Assembly: GCF_023715845.1 (NCBI RefSeq)
Contig: NZ_JAMBOR010000018.1
Span: 1-64,000, forward strand
Direction of reading: 5' to 3'
From: Fictibacillus phosphorivorans
Lineage (GTDB): Bacteria > Bacillota > Bacilli > Bacillales > Fictibacillaceae
Length of the DNA: 64,000 bases
Shown: positions 25,850 through 34,728 of the stretch, one piece after another
Layout: each line of letters opens with the position of its first letter
Position numbering within the stretch: the first letter of the stretch is position 1
The notes under the pieces: generated by a model
Databases searched by the model: none
What the model was told of the DNA's origin: nothing
Seen by the model: only the letters and a program-made list of their open reading frames with translations
Position numbers and translations under genes: made by a program

Positions 25850-26153
25850 GTATTTTAATATCGATAATTTTTTGTACTTCTTCTTGATCTTTAATAGACA
25901 ATTGGTTAAATGTTGTCAATAACTTTTTATTCTTATTATCAATGAGTTTACTTTGGTTCCCTAAAAGTATCCAATCTGTTGATACGCTGAAATTAATACT
26001 AGTAGATATTACTGTATCAACAGAAGGCCTAGTTTTACCTTTTTCAATATCACTAAGAGAACTCTGTTTAATACCAATTTTAAAAGCAAACTCTTTTTGA
26101 TTGAGTCTATTCACCTCCCTTAATTCCTTATAGCGTAGTGCGATATCGCACAT
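25839..26153 (-). CDS. XRE-family transcriptional regulator
   Basis: A 104-residue protein. The first ~60 residues form an XRE helix-turn-helix (LNQKEFAFKIGIKQSSLSDIEKGKTRPS), the same fold as phage Cro/CI repressors. The C-terminal helical part (LLTTFNQLSIKDQEEVQKII) is typical of small dimerising XRE regulators. The start at 26153 has AAGGGTG upstream; a second possible start is at 26171. It is transcribed away from tnsA. The two palindromes before tnsA are natural binding sites, so it probably controls transposition genes, itself, or both. Confidence 0.8.
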   Translation of the reverse strand: MCDIALRYKELREVNRLNQKEFAFKIGIKQSSLSDIEKGKTRPSVDTVISTSINFSVSTDWILLGNQSKLIDNKNKKLLTTFNQLSIKDQEEVQKIIDIKIQNT

Positions 26154-26320
26154 ACAAACACCCTTTCTCAAACTTTTTTAATGCGCCCCTATATTTAACT
26201 CCTACAGGTGTTAAATATATTAAAAATTATAGCTGTTTTTATATTATCAGTAAATTTTATCAATAGTTAGAGTAGGGACTTTGTGCTATAAAGAATTATT
26301 ACTTTTTACACATTGAATAA

Positions 26321-26357
26321 TATAGATAAATCTATACATAATATAGATATAACTATA
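26321..26357. promoter_or_regulatory. paired operators upstream of tnsA
   Basis: Two related 16-bp palindromes, TATAGATAAATCTATA (26321-26336) and TATAGATATAACTATA (26342-26357), start 21 bp apart, two helical turns. They lie 20 nt upstream of the tnsA start, between tnsA and the divergent XRE gene, and end just before the tnsA ribosome site AAAGGAG. Confidence 0.7.
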
Positions 26358-26376
26358 ATAATAAAGGAGTTAAAGC

Positions 26377-27114
26377 ATGAAAAATTCAAGTTATCCTCCC
26401 GTTCGGAAAGTGAATAACAAACAAAGTAGAAGTGTCCCCCACATTGTTGGGTCGTTTTATAGTAGTAAAATGAAAAACGTTATTCACTATGAATCTTTAA
26501 GTGAATGTTATTTTTATTTTTTTCTAGACTTAAATCCCAATGTTCAAGCTTTTTATCCTCAGCCAGTAGAGATTAAAATTCCAACAAAAAACAAAGAGGG
26601 AGAAAGTGGGTTTTGGCTACATGTTCCGGATGTTTTAGTAAGATGGGAAGATCAAACATATCCAACGTTATTTCAGGTTAAATATGAAATTTTGGAAGAT
26701 AAAAGACAAGTGTTAATTAATAAATACTGTGAATTGTATTCCGCAAAACAAAATTGGAACTATAAAGTTGTTGATATTGTAAACATCCCTAAAGTCATTA
26801 TGAAAAATATAAAGTTTTTACACAGTAATCGTAAAGAAAGAAGCTATTTTAAGAGTCTTGTAGGCGACATCATTAGCAAAGTAAATTCCGAAGGTGTGAT
26901 AACAATAGAAAATTTACTAAATATGTTAGAAGATAGCCATGAAAAATTAATGGCATTACCTGCTATATATTATTTAATAGCAAATGGGTCTCTTTTGGTG
27001 GATCTAAAAAAGTTAATTAATAGGGAAAGTGAAGTTGCGATTGGATCAATTATGGAGCAACTAAATATTTTAGAGGAGAATAGATATAGTGAAAATTACG
27101 AGTTTGAAAATTAA
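26377..27114 (+). CDS. tnsA: Tn7-like transposase endonuclease subunit TnsA
   Basis: 245 residues. TnsA cuts the non-transferred 5' strand at each transposon end, so that with TnsB the element moves by cut-and-paste. The PD-(D/E)XK-like nuclease motifs are intact: E43 in SLSECYFYFF, D85 in HVPDVLVRW, and Q100-V-K102 in LFQVKYE. The C-terminal helical region (about 170-240) corresponds to the TnsC-contacting part. AAAGGAG precedes the ATG. It overlaps tnsB by 26 nt. Confidence 0.9.
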   Translation: MKNSSYPPVRKVNNKQSRSVPHIVGSFYSSKMKNVIHYESLSECYFYFFLDLNPNVQAFYPQPVEIKIPTKNKEGESGFWLHVPDVLVRWEDQTYPTLFQVKYEILEDKRQVLINKYCELYSAKQNWNYKVVDIVNIPKVIMKNIKFLHSNRKERSYFKSLVGDIISKVNSEGVITIENLLNMLEDSHEKLMALPAIYYLIANGSLLVDLKKLINRESEVAIGSIMEQLNILEENRYSENYEFEN

Positions 27115-29158
27115 TTCAGAAATCGAATATTTCGGTCTCAAGTTCATTATACTCGCTCTAAACCCTCCCAATATTACCATATTTCAAAAGGATGGTAAGA
27201 CTGATCCAATAATTATTAATTACTATGATTTAATAACAAATGAGTCTTTTATCCCTAGCAATCATATTTTGAATACTATCGAAAAAGATAATGAGAATTA
27301 TTATTCTATTTTAGATAACCTTAATGAAAACAAAAGAGAAAAAGTATCTAAACGGTTCTTGATTATTCGTCCCTTATTAGTATTCGAAAAGTTAAAGTCT
27401 GGTGATTTTACAGCATATGTAGAGTTTATAAATAATTATAAACATTTGTTAGATGAGAATAATGATGTTGAATATTTGAATCAAGAGCAGCTGCTTACAA
27501 AATTAGAAAGCCATTTTGGGATATCAAAAAGGAGTATTCAGCGGTATTTATCAAATTATAAAAAGATGGACGCGATAAAACCAAATAAAGGTGAGGAAGG
27601 TTTAATATCTCAAGGGGGGGAAGGGTATAAATATCGTACGGATAACAAAGTGATTGATCTCTGCCATCCTAATAAACCAGACTTAATCTTACATACTCTT
27701 CATACTCGTCTCGACGAAAAATATGTCTCTATTATTAAATCGGTAATTGAAAAAGAGTATCTAAACACCCATAAAATTAGCAAAAGAAAAATATATGATC
27801 TAATTGCCATTCAATGTTTACAAATGAAGCTTAAAATCCCTAAAGAAATTACAATTTATAAACTGTTGAACAGAATTCCTTCTAAAATAGTTGAAAGAAT
27901 GAGATATGGAACAAAAGCTGGACAAAAGTACGAGGATGTCATAAGAGGATATGCAAATGAAGAAGCCTTATTTCCACTCCACGTAGTAGAAATTGATCAT
28001 ACTAAGTTAGATATAGATGTACTAGATGAAAAAGGAAATGTAACCGGACGACCCTGGATCACTTTAGGTATTGATCTTTATACAAGAATGGTATGGTGCT
28101 TACATATTTCTTTTGAGCCACCATCTGCAAATAAAGTAAGAAAAGCAATTCAACAAGGGGTACTTTTTAAGGGCACAAAAGAGAAATATAATACTTTAAA
28201 GGAATGGGATTTATTTGGAATTCCCAAAAGTATAGTATTTGATAATGGTACAGAATTTAATAATGCAGAGGTTAAAAGAATAGTAGATGAAGTGCTTAAA
28301 TCAAATATACGTTTTAGACCAATTGCAACTCCTAGATATGGTGGTACAATCGAAAGGCTTTTCAGAACAATAAATATGAAATTAATCCATCAATTAAAAG
28401 GTACTAGAAAAAGTAATATTGAGGACTTAGGCGAGTATGACGCTGAATCAAATGCACTTCTGACGTTAGAGGATATCACTGAGATATTAACAAGATACAT
28501 TACAGATGTTTATCATTTCGAGGAACATAGAGGTCTTCCTCTAGAATCTAATACACCTATAGTCCGTTATTATGAGGGGTTACAGCTAAGCGGTTATCCA
28601 GAATTTGTATTAGAAGATGAGAAGGAAGAATTTAAAATTGAATTGTTGCCGACAGTTTTAAAACCATACACAAGAGATGGAGTTAGATTAGACAACCGTT
28701 TATATAGAAAAAGTGAATTGTCTCTGTTGATTAATAAGAGAGAGATTAAATATAAAGTGAAATATGATATCGATGATATTTCTTATATTTATATTCAACT
28801 TCCTGATTCAAGTGAGTATGTAAAGGTATTTTGCTATTCTCCGTCTGCTGATGTATTGAAGGGTATAAATCAATATACATACAAACTTTTACTTAAATCA
28901 CTAGCAGAAGAAGGTCGTAATAAGAGAAATAAAATAGTCTCTGAAGAAGATCTCTTATATGCGAAGGCAGCATTACAAGAAGTGATAAATAAAAAATACA
29001 AACTTAATCGTGGCGTTAGGCAACAAGCAAAAAGAATGAATTTAGACATTGATGTAAAGATACCAACAGTTAACGTTTCAGCCAAAGAAGAAGCATCTAT
29101 TGATTTATTATTGGAAGAAGCTATGAAAGCATACGAAGATCAACTAATGAATGAGTAA
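27089..29158 (+). CDS. tnsB: Tn7-like transposase TnsB (DDE)
   Basis: 689 residues. TnsB binds the end repeats and catalyses 3'-end cleavage and strand transfer. The N-terminal half contains helix-turn-helix segments (FGISKRSIQRYLSNYKKM). The RNase H-like core has the full DDE triad: D303 in VVEIDHTKLD, D385 in IVFDNGTEF and E422 in YGGTIERLF. The Mu-type beta-barrel and a C-terminal tail that normally contacts TnsC follow. The start is GTG at 27089, inside the tnsA end, with AGAGGAGAA upstream, so the genes are translationally coupled. Confidence 0.93.
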   Translation: MKITSLKINSEIEYFGLKFIILALNPPNITIFQKDGKTDPIIINYYDLITNESFIPSNHILNTIEKDNENYYSILDNLNENKREKVSKRFLIIRPLLVFEKLKSGDFTAYVEFINNYKHLLDENNDVEYLNQEQLLTKLESHFGISKRSIQRYLSNYKKMDAIKPNKGEEGLISQGGEGYKYRTDNKVIDLCHPNKPDLILHTLHTRLDEKYVSIIKSVIEKEYLNTHKISKRKIYDLIAIQCLQMKLKIPKEITIYKLLNRIPSKIVERMRYGTKAGQKYEDVIRGYANEEALFPLHVVEIDHTKLDIDVLDEKGNVTGRPWITLGIDLYTRMVWCLHISFEPPSANKVRKAIQQGVLFKGTKEKYNTLKEWDLFGIPKSIVFDNGTEFNNAEVKRIVDEVLKSNIRFRPIATPRYGGTIERLFRTINMKLIHQLKGTRKSNIEDLGEYDAESNALLTLEDITEILTRYITDVYHFEEHRGLPLESNTPIVRYYEGLQLSGYPEFVLEDEKEEFKIELLPTVLKPYTRDGVRLDNRLYRKSELSLLINKREIKYKVKYDIDDISYIYIQLPDSSEYVKVFCYSPSADVLKGINQYTYKLLLKSLAEEGRNKRNKIVSEEDLLYAKAALQEVINKKYKLNRGVRQQAKRMNLDIDVKIPTVNVSAKEEASIDLLLEEAMKAYEDQLMNE

Positions 29159-29187
29159 ATAAATATATATATATGGAGGAAAGTTTT

Positions 29188-30066
29188 ATGAATCCCCACA
29201 AAGAGTTTGCTCAAAGAGTAAAGAATATCCAAGTGCTGCACCCACAAATGGAGTCAATTTTTAAAATAATGGACTCTCATATGAAGAGACCAGGAAAGAC
29301 AAGACATTTATTTGTTACAGGCTCATCTAATATTGGTAAGACAAAACTGGCTGAGATATATCTAAAAAAATATCCAGAGTATGTTATTACTGAACCTGAC
29401 GAAACAGAAATAACAGTAAAACATGTAATCTATATGGAAACCCCACATCCTTTTACGCTTATGGAATTTTATCATGAGTTATTAGATGCTTTGGGATCAC
29501 CTAGATTAAAAGGAGTACCTAAAATAAATGATTTAAAAACCAGGGCATATTATTTAATGAAAAGACAAGAAGTAAAGATGGTAATTATTGATGAAGTGAA
29601 TAATATTTTGACATCAGGATTTAACGCTAGTAAAGCCATGGATACAATTAAACAAATGGCCAATAAAACTAAGGTCACTCTTGTTCTTATGGGAACTCCT
29701 GAAGCAATAAAGTTAAGAGAATTAGATGACCAATATAAGTCAAGATACAGACCTAAATCATTAAATCGTTTTGAGAAGTGTGACGATGAGTTTTGTAGAC
29801 TATTAGAAGAAATAGAGACATATTTGGCACCACCCCAAAGAATTGGACTTGGAGATTTGAACTTAAAGTATCCACAACTACTACATTTGTTTTGTAAAGG
29901 TAAACTAGGGTTCTTGATTCCTATAATCCAAGAAGCATACGATATTCTGGGACTTTTTAATGAAGAGTGTAATGATATTTCCAACTTAAGGTTAAGTCCA
30001 AAAGTAATAAAAGAAGCATTTGAAATAATTCAGGGAGATAAGTTTGATGATAATTTAACTTTTTAA
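29188..30066 (+). CDS. tnsC: Tn7-like AAA+ regulator TnsC (TniB type)
   Basis: 292 residues. An ATPase that polymerises on target DNA and links the target selector to TnsAB; it also gives target immunity. Walker A is GSSNIGKT at residues 45-52 and Walker B is MVIIDE at 131-136. The sensor region (LVLMGTPEAIKLRELDDQYKSRY) matches TniB/TnsC proteins, and the size is nearer TniB than Escherichia coli TnsC. The ATG at 29188 was chosen because GGAGG lies 8 nt upstream; an upstream in-frame ATG at 29173 precedes that site. Confidence 0.92.
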   Translation: MNPHKEFAQRVKNIQVLHPQMESIFKIMDSHMKRPGKTRHLFVTGSSNIGKTKLAEIYLKKYPEYVITEPDETEITVKHVIYMETPHPFTLMEFYHELLDALGSPRLKGVPKINDLKTRAYYLMKRQEVKMVIIDEVNNILTSGFNASKAMDTIKQMANKTKVTLVLMGTPEAIKLRELDDQYKSRYRPKSLNRFEKCDDEFCRLLEEIETYLAPPQRIGLGDLNLKYPQLLHLFCKGKLGFLIPIIQEAYDILGLFNEECNDISNLRLSPKVIKEAFEIIQGDKFDDNLTF

Positions 30067-30073
30067 GAAATCT

Positions 30074-30115
30074 TCTCCGTTTGTTTGGAAAGAATTAATA
30101 AAAAACAAACGGAGA
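30074..30115 (+). promoter_or_regulatory. 13-bp hairpin covering the tniQ ribosome site
   Basis: TCTCCGTTTGTTT (30074-30086) is perfectly complementary to AAACAAACGGAGA (30103-30115), loop 16 nt. The right arm contains GGAGA, the Shine-Dalgarno of tniQ. The hairpin starts 8 nt after the tnsC stop, so ribosomes finishing tnsC could control it. Confidence 0.65.
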
Positions 30116-30124
30116 GTGGTAATT

Positions 30125-31897
30125 TTGTTTGAGTTACCTATAAAGGTTAATCCTTTTTCAGATGAATCACTTTTAAGTTATTTGATGAGAGTTTCTAAGG
30201 GTAACCATATTAACCTCATATCTTTTTTAAATAATGAAGTGGGTGTGGTTAAAAACATCCAAGCAAGTGAACTAAGGGTAATTAATATTAATCCAACAAT
30301 AATGATTGATATTGAAAAATGGAAAAAGTTTAGTAGACAAAGTAGTGATCCATTAAGGATGACTTTTTATTATGGATTAGTAAATTTCACTCCAAATAAT
30401 GATCTAACTCACTCAAGGTTTTTTTCTAGTATTTTCACAGATACCTTGAAATTTTGTCCTCTATGCCTTAAAGATCAAAAGTATTATCGTCTACTTTGGG
30501 AGATAGATGAAATGAATATCTGTTTAAAGCATCAAATAGCTTTAAATAACCAATGTGATAAATGTGTTAATTCAATTGATAAAAAGGTAGTTCATAAAAT
30601 TGGATTTTGTCCACATTGTAATGCAGATTTATCAAAACAAAAAGTAAACCTTATGGAGTCAAACATAAAAAAGCAAATGTGGATATATCACTTTTTTAAG
30701 GTGCTGCTTGAAGAACAATTAATTTATTTAAGCCCTGAAAAAGTAGCTTTGAAGCTATTATTTCTAATGAATGGATTTGAAACAAAATTTAATCGTACCT
30801 ATATTAAAAATAAGATTTCAAAAAATAAATTAGCAAACTTATTACAAGTTAGCAGAAACTCTTTAAGTCAGAAAAGAATTGTTCATCTTCAAACACTTAT
30901 AGATATACTTTACACTCATAACATCACTATAAATGAATTTATCAATATGAAAGTGCCTAAAGAGTTCATTAACACGATACTATGTGAAAAGGTTCCTAAA
31001 TATAAAAAGAATCATTGTCTAGCGCAATGGTGTGAATTTTATAAGAAGGAAGGTTCGCTGGTTAAAACAGGAGTTTCATTGAGAAGACAAACAAATGGTG
31101 AAGTCCTTAAATACTATATGTTTTGTTCTTCATGTGGTTGTGAATACGCCTTTAACGCGATGAATGAGCTTGTAGAACGAACAAATTTCATAAGTATATA
31201 TAAAAAAATTAAAATGGTTTCAAATAAAGAGTACAGCTTTTCTCAGTTAAGTGATCTACTTAATCTTACACGTGAAAAGTTGAGAAGAGTGATGGCATTT
31301 TTCCGAACAAGAATTCCTCTTAATTGTGACCCAATCCCATCTATAGAGATTAAAAAAAACCAGTTAGATATGTTTATAAAATTAGTAAGTAAAGGAAGCC
31401 AAATTAAAGACATACAGACAATGAAATGTTGGAGTAGTTATGATGAATTTCTAACATATCGATATCATATTCAAGCCATTTGTTCATCTTTTGAATATGA
31501 TAAACCAAAAGAATATATAAGCGAAAAAGAATTTGATAAAAAAGAGACTTTAATTATTTTGTTAAATGAAATGTATGAGTTAGATAACGATATTACCTTA
31601 TCTAATATTTGTAAGGAACTAAAGGTGAGTACTGAGACACTCAGAAATTGGGGATTTAAGGAGATAATTAAAGAATTCAAAGATAAACAAAAAAATTATC
31701 GAATGGAAAAATTAAAAGAAGAAATTTACAGTAAGGTTGATAAATATTTCGAAATAACCCCAGAACCAGAAATCACTTCAAAGAGTTTGTATCAGTACAT
31801 TAATATTAGCAGGTCTATACTTTGGAGAAAAAATCCGCAATTGACAAACTATATATCTTACAAGTTAGATACTCAAAAACATGCCCTTCAGCATTAA
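30125..31897 (+). CDS. tniQ: TniQ-family target selector
   Basis: 590 residues. TniQ/TnsD proteins recognise the target site and recruit TnsC. The N-terminus has the family opening FSDESLLSYLMRVSKGN. The zinc module follows with C111/C114, C133-H136, C144/C147 and C162/C165. Further on a second zinc-like unit CLAQWCEFY and FCSSCGC lies near residues 300-340, and several HTH-like segments near the C-terminus (LKVSTETLRNWGF) may read DNA. The start TTG at 30125 has GGAGAG 8 nt upstream. Since the element sits at glmS, one of the two TniQ proteins should be the attTn7 selector; which one is not clear. Confidence 0.87.
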   Translation: MFELPIKVNPFSDESLLSYLMRVSKGNHINLISFLNNEVGVVKNIQASELRVININPTIMIDIEKWKKFSRQSSDPLRMTFYYGLVNFTPNNDLTHSRFFSSIFTDTLKFCPLCLKDQKYYRLLWEIDEMNICLKHQIALNNQCDKCVNSIDKKVVHKIGFCPHCNADLSKQKVNLMESNIKKQMWIYHFFKVLLEEQLIYLSPEKVALKLLFLMNGFETKFNRTYIKNKISKNKLANLLQVSRNSLSQKRIVHLQTLIDILYTHNITINEFINMKVPKEFINTILCEKVPKYKKNHCLAQWCEFYKKEGSLVKTGVSLRRQTNGEVLKYYMFCSSCGCEYAFNAMNELVERTNFISIYKKIKMVSNKEYSFSQLSDLLNLTREKLRRVMAFFRTRIPLNCDPIPSIEIKKNQLDMFIKLVSKGSQIKDIQTMKCWSSYDEFLTYRYHIQAICSSFEYDKPKEYISEKEFDKKETLIILLNEMYELDNDITLSNICKELKVSTETLRNWGFKEIIKEFKDKQKNYRMEKLKEEIYSKVDKYFEITPEPEITSKSLYQYINISRSILWRKNPQLTNYISYKLDTQKHALQH

Positions 31898-31925
31898 AAT
31901 AATTAAAGTCATAAAGGAAGGTCAA

Positions 31926-33906
31926 ATGTTTACTATTCGAATTAAACCTAAGGTAGGAGAAAGTTTAACAAGCTATTTATATAGATTAACAAGTGAGAAT
32001 AAAACAAATTTAATTAATCTAGCAAATACTGTTGTATTACCTGGAAAAAAACGTTCAAGTAAGTTTTCAATTATTAACTTAGATTTATCTATAAAAAATA
32101 ATTATAATATCGAGATCTTAGCTGACCTTACAGGTTTATCAATTGAAAGCTTATTGTCGCTGACTATTGTTCCTTATCATACAAAATTCGATCTGTTTAT
32201 AAATATGTTAAATAAGGAATTTGAGACTGCTGTGAGAAAAGTGTGTCCTCTTTGCATAAGTAAAGAGAAATATTTTAAATTGATTTGGCAAGTGAAAGAA
32301 ATTGATATATGTAATGAACATTTAGTGAAGCTACAGAAAAGATGTGGAAAATGCGGTATAGAATTTCAATACTGAAAAAGATCTAATGCTAAATCAAATT
32401 TGCGGAAAATGTAAAAACTCCATAAAAAATATTAATAAGGAAGAGTTATTGTCCCACGAGAAAATTGAAGAACAAAAAAGAATTTACAATGATTGGTCAT
32501 TTTTATTATCTCAACAAGTAGAACCTCTAAAAATTAGTGGGTATTCGATTGAAGATTCATTAGTAATTAAATATTTATATTTTATACATCAACAAAAACA
32601 AACAGAATATATCCCAATTCCTTTTTTTCGAGATTTTTATAATAACCTAATAGCAAGTATTAGGAAAGGTAACAAGTTTAAAAAAAATCGAAATCTAACA
32701 CCAATAAATTTATTTAGAACACTAAGATATTTTAACGTCGAACTTCAAGATTTTTATAAGCTGCAAGTACCTTCAAGTTTTATCGAGAAAATTAAGGAAA
32801 AAACTATTGATGAATCAGGAGATTGTTTAGCTCCATGGTGTGAAGGATTTGGTAAAAATGGAACTTTAAAAAAGGCAGAGATGGGCAGAGTATCTAATTA
32901 TAAACGTGTAAGTATATGCGAAAAATGTAATTTAATGTACGGTTATAATAAAAAAAATAATACTTGGGAAAACATTGATAAAATAATTCAAGACTATAAA
33001 GTTTCTTCACAAAACCTTTATGGTATTAAAAAACTAGACGATTTTTATAAATGTAATAACTTACTAAGTGATTTTAGAATGAACTTTCTTATTGGGTATT
33101 TATTAAATCATTCACTAATAAATATAATGGAAATAAATGAATTTAAAAGAAATTTACATCAAAAACAAGTGCAATTAAAAAAGCTTATTTTCAAAACTAA
33201 ATCTGTTCCGTATTTAAGATCAATGGCAAGGGAACAGTACGGTTGGAATGATATTAATTTTTTTTTCGTTTATCATACTACTGAAATTCAACGGTATCTT
33301 TTTTTTGATCTTAAACGTGATAGGAAAATAAATAAAAGTAAAGAACTGAAAATAATTTTGAAAAAAAGAGTAGAATCATTTCTCGATGATATATTAAAGA
33401 AAAACCGGCTCTTAACTTTGGAAATGGTTGCCCAAGGAATAGATATTAATGTAAAAACGTTAAGAAAATATGGGTTAAATGAAATAGTAGTAAATGCAAT
33501 TAATCAACAAAAAGGCGAACAACTATTAGAAGAAAAGGCTAAGTTTAAAATTATAATAAATGATTATATTAAAAATTGTATTGAGGATAATTTAAGACCT
33601 AATAGTAGAGTAATTTATAAACTCTTAGGTACAACTTACATCACTATGAAGAAAAACCACCCTGACATATGTGATTTAATTAAAACAAATTTTAATATGA
33701 CTAATGGAATATTACATACTAATATGCTAAATGAGTATAAGATAAAATACAAAGTAGCAATTTCAAAAATTATAAACGAAGGTAACTTCAAACTGGCTTA
33801 TTCAAGAATTAATAAGGAAGCTCAATTAGGTGTGGATTATTTACGTAGATACCCTGAACTTAGAGTTTTTGTTGATACAGAAATCAAGAATTGCTTGAAA
33901 CAATAA
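31926..33906 (+). pseudogene. tniQ: second TniQ-family selector, split by a frameshift
   Basis: Two frames, 31926-32375 and 32386-33906, form one TniQ protein of about 660 residues. The first holds VGESLTSYLYRLTSENKTN, VCPLCISKEKYFKLIWQ and the CGKCG zinc pair. The second continues with CGKCKNSI, DCLAPWCEGF, CEKCNLMYGY and C-terminal helical repeats with MVAQGIDINVKTLRKYGL, parallel to the first TniQ. The break lies near 32360-32375; removing one base from GAATTTCAATAC joins them. AAGGAAGG precedes ATG 31926. The gene is a paralogue, not a copy, of the first TniQ. A real mutation would silence one targeting pathway, but a sequencing error is equally possible. Confidence 0.82.
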
Positions 33907-33940
33907 ATATAAAACCTTTCTAAAATAGGAGGTAGAAATA

Positions 33941-34036
33941 ATGAGTAAATTTAAAAGCTTTGATAACGGCAAAGTTGTATTAATTTCCTCTGAGCCATCT
34001 AATACTATAAGCCGTTACACCAATGAAAAAGGTTAA
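33941..34036 (+). CDS. 31-residue small protein near the right end
   Basis: ATG at 33941 has a perfect AGGAGGT 8 nt upstream and lies 34 nt after tniQ2. The peptide has 31 residues, begins SKFKSFDNGKVVLISSEPS and is hydrophilic. I do not recognise it. The strong ribosome site and the operon position argue for translation. Confidence 0.55.
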   Translation: MSKFKSFDNGKVVLISSEPSNTISRYTNEKG

Positions 34037-34100
34037 ACAAACCAGCGAGTTAGTATTAAAAAAACTTGCTGAAATTGAAGCTATGAGATTAAAAAAATAA
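34023..34100 (+). CDS. 25-residue basic small protein overlapping the previous one
   Basis: ATG at 34023 lies 14 nt before the stop of the 31-residue gene in another frame, suggesting coupling. The peptide is rich in lysine and one amphipathic helix (SELVLKKLAEIEAMRLKK). No ribosome site of its own is seen. Could also be chance, or a frameshifted tail of the previous gene. Confidence 0.35.
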   Translation: MKKVKQTSELVLKKLAEIEAMRLKK

Positions 34101-34124
34101 GCAAACATTTTTGATGAAAGAACG

Positions 34125-34251
34125 AAAAATGACAAAAAGAGTTATAATACGGGGTAAATACGACAATATAAGATATAAGATGTGTTAAAAACAAATTATA
34201 ATATTAGATAAAATTTAGCTTTAAAAATGACAACATTAAGTATAACTCACA
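34125..34251. repeat. transposon right end with TnsB-binding-like repeats
   Basis: AAAAATGACA at 34125-34134, TAAATACGACAA at 34155-34166, and AAAAATGACAAC at 34223-34234, then the terminal repeat ending CTCACA at 34251. Together with the left end they define the TGTC-ATTTTTA type motif. No gene fits in 34101-34251. Confidence 0.75.
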
Positions 34252-34256
34252 CCGCA
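34252..34256 (+). repeat. 5-bp target site duplication, right copy
   Basis: CCGCA immediately after the last transposon base; matches the copy at 10202-10206. Confidence 0.92.
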
Positions 34257-34277
34257 CTTTGCGGGCAGATTTTTTTA
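34252..34277 (+). terminator. right half of the glmS terminator
   Basis: TGCGGGCAGAT (34260-34270) and T7 are the downstream arm and tail of the original glmS terminator. Thanks to the duplicated CCGCA this side still forms a short 5-bp CCGCA-CTT-TGCGG hairpin with its T tail. Confidence 0.8.
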
Positions 34278-34395
34278 TTTTCTAATTACGAAATGTCATG
34301 CAAATATTCATTTATACCAGTATGAATTTTTGATAATATAAAAAGGAACAAACGTTCGAGGAAAATCATTATTGAATAGTAAAGGGGGATTTTTA

Positions 34396-34728
34396 ATGTA
34401 TGTAACGGTGAAAGACTTTATTAAAGAGTGGAACCGTGAATCTATGTTAACTCAAAAGGTATTAGAAGGTTTAACGGATGAATCATTAAAACAAAAGGTT
34501 TACGAAGGAGGGCGTACGTTAGGAATAATTGCCTGGCATTTAACAGTAAATATTCCTGAATATCTAGCTCATTTCGGATTGAAAATAGACAAAGTCGAAA
34601 ATGCAGAAAATATTCCAACTTCAGTTGAAGAGATTGTTAACACCTTTAAACATATATGTTCTAATGCCGCCAAAGTCATTGAAGAACAATGGACAGACGA
34701 GGGATCATTCGCCAAGGTCAAATCATAG
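34396..34728 (+). pseudogene. DinB-family gene truncated by deletion, fused to an ABC ATPase tail
   Basis: The first ~100 residues from ATG 34396 (AAAGGGGG upstream) are a DinB/YfiT-like four-helix protein: VKDFIKEWNRESMLTQKVLE and GRTLGIIAWHLTVNIPEYLAH, with the first metal-type His. After EEQWTDEG the reading enters DNA that in another frame encodes an ABC ATPase, so the frame ends nine codons later. The last helices and C-terminal metal ligands of DinB are lost. This is a deletion junction at about 34,700. Confidence 0.75.

Larger units (their letters stand above)
10207..34251. mobile_element. Tn7-like transposon in attTn7 downstream of glmS
   Basis: The left end reads TGTGAGTTATAATTAATAAT inward and the right end, read inward on the minus strand, TGTGAGTTATACTTAATGTT. 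Both continue into TGTCA-type repeats. The CCGCA duplication flanks both ends, and the insertion lies 20 bp past the glmS stop. The element encodes tnsA, tnsB, tnsC and two tniQ genes at the glmS-distal end. Its 24,045 bp are AT-rich relative to the flanking genes. Cargo: Tat/Mau-like module, Ubl-E1 pair, XRE-ImmA regulator, Type ISP restriction enzyme and small unknown genes. Unlike Tn7, where tnsA lies next to the transposon end and transcription runs inward, the tns operon here is transcribed outward toward the end. Confidence 0.95.

Noticed and set aside
26377-34100. CRISPR-associated transposon (CAST)
   Set aside because: No cas genes or CRISPR repeats were found anywhere in the element; two TniQ proteins alone do not make a CAST.
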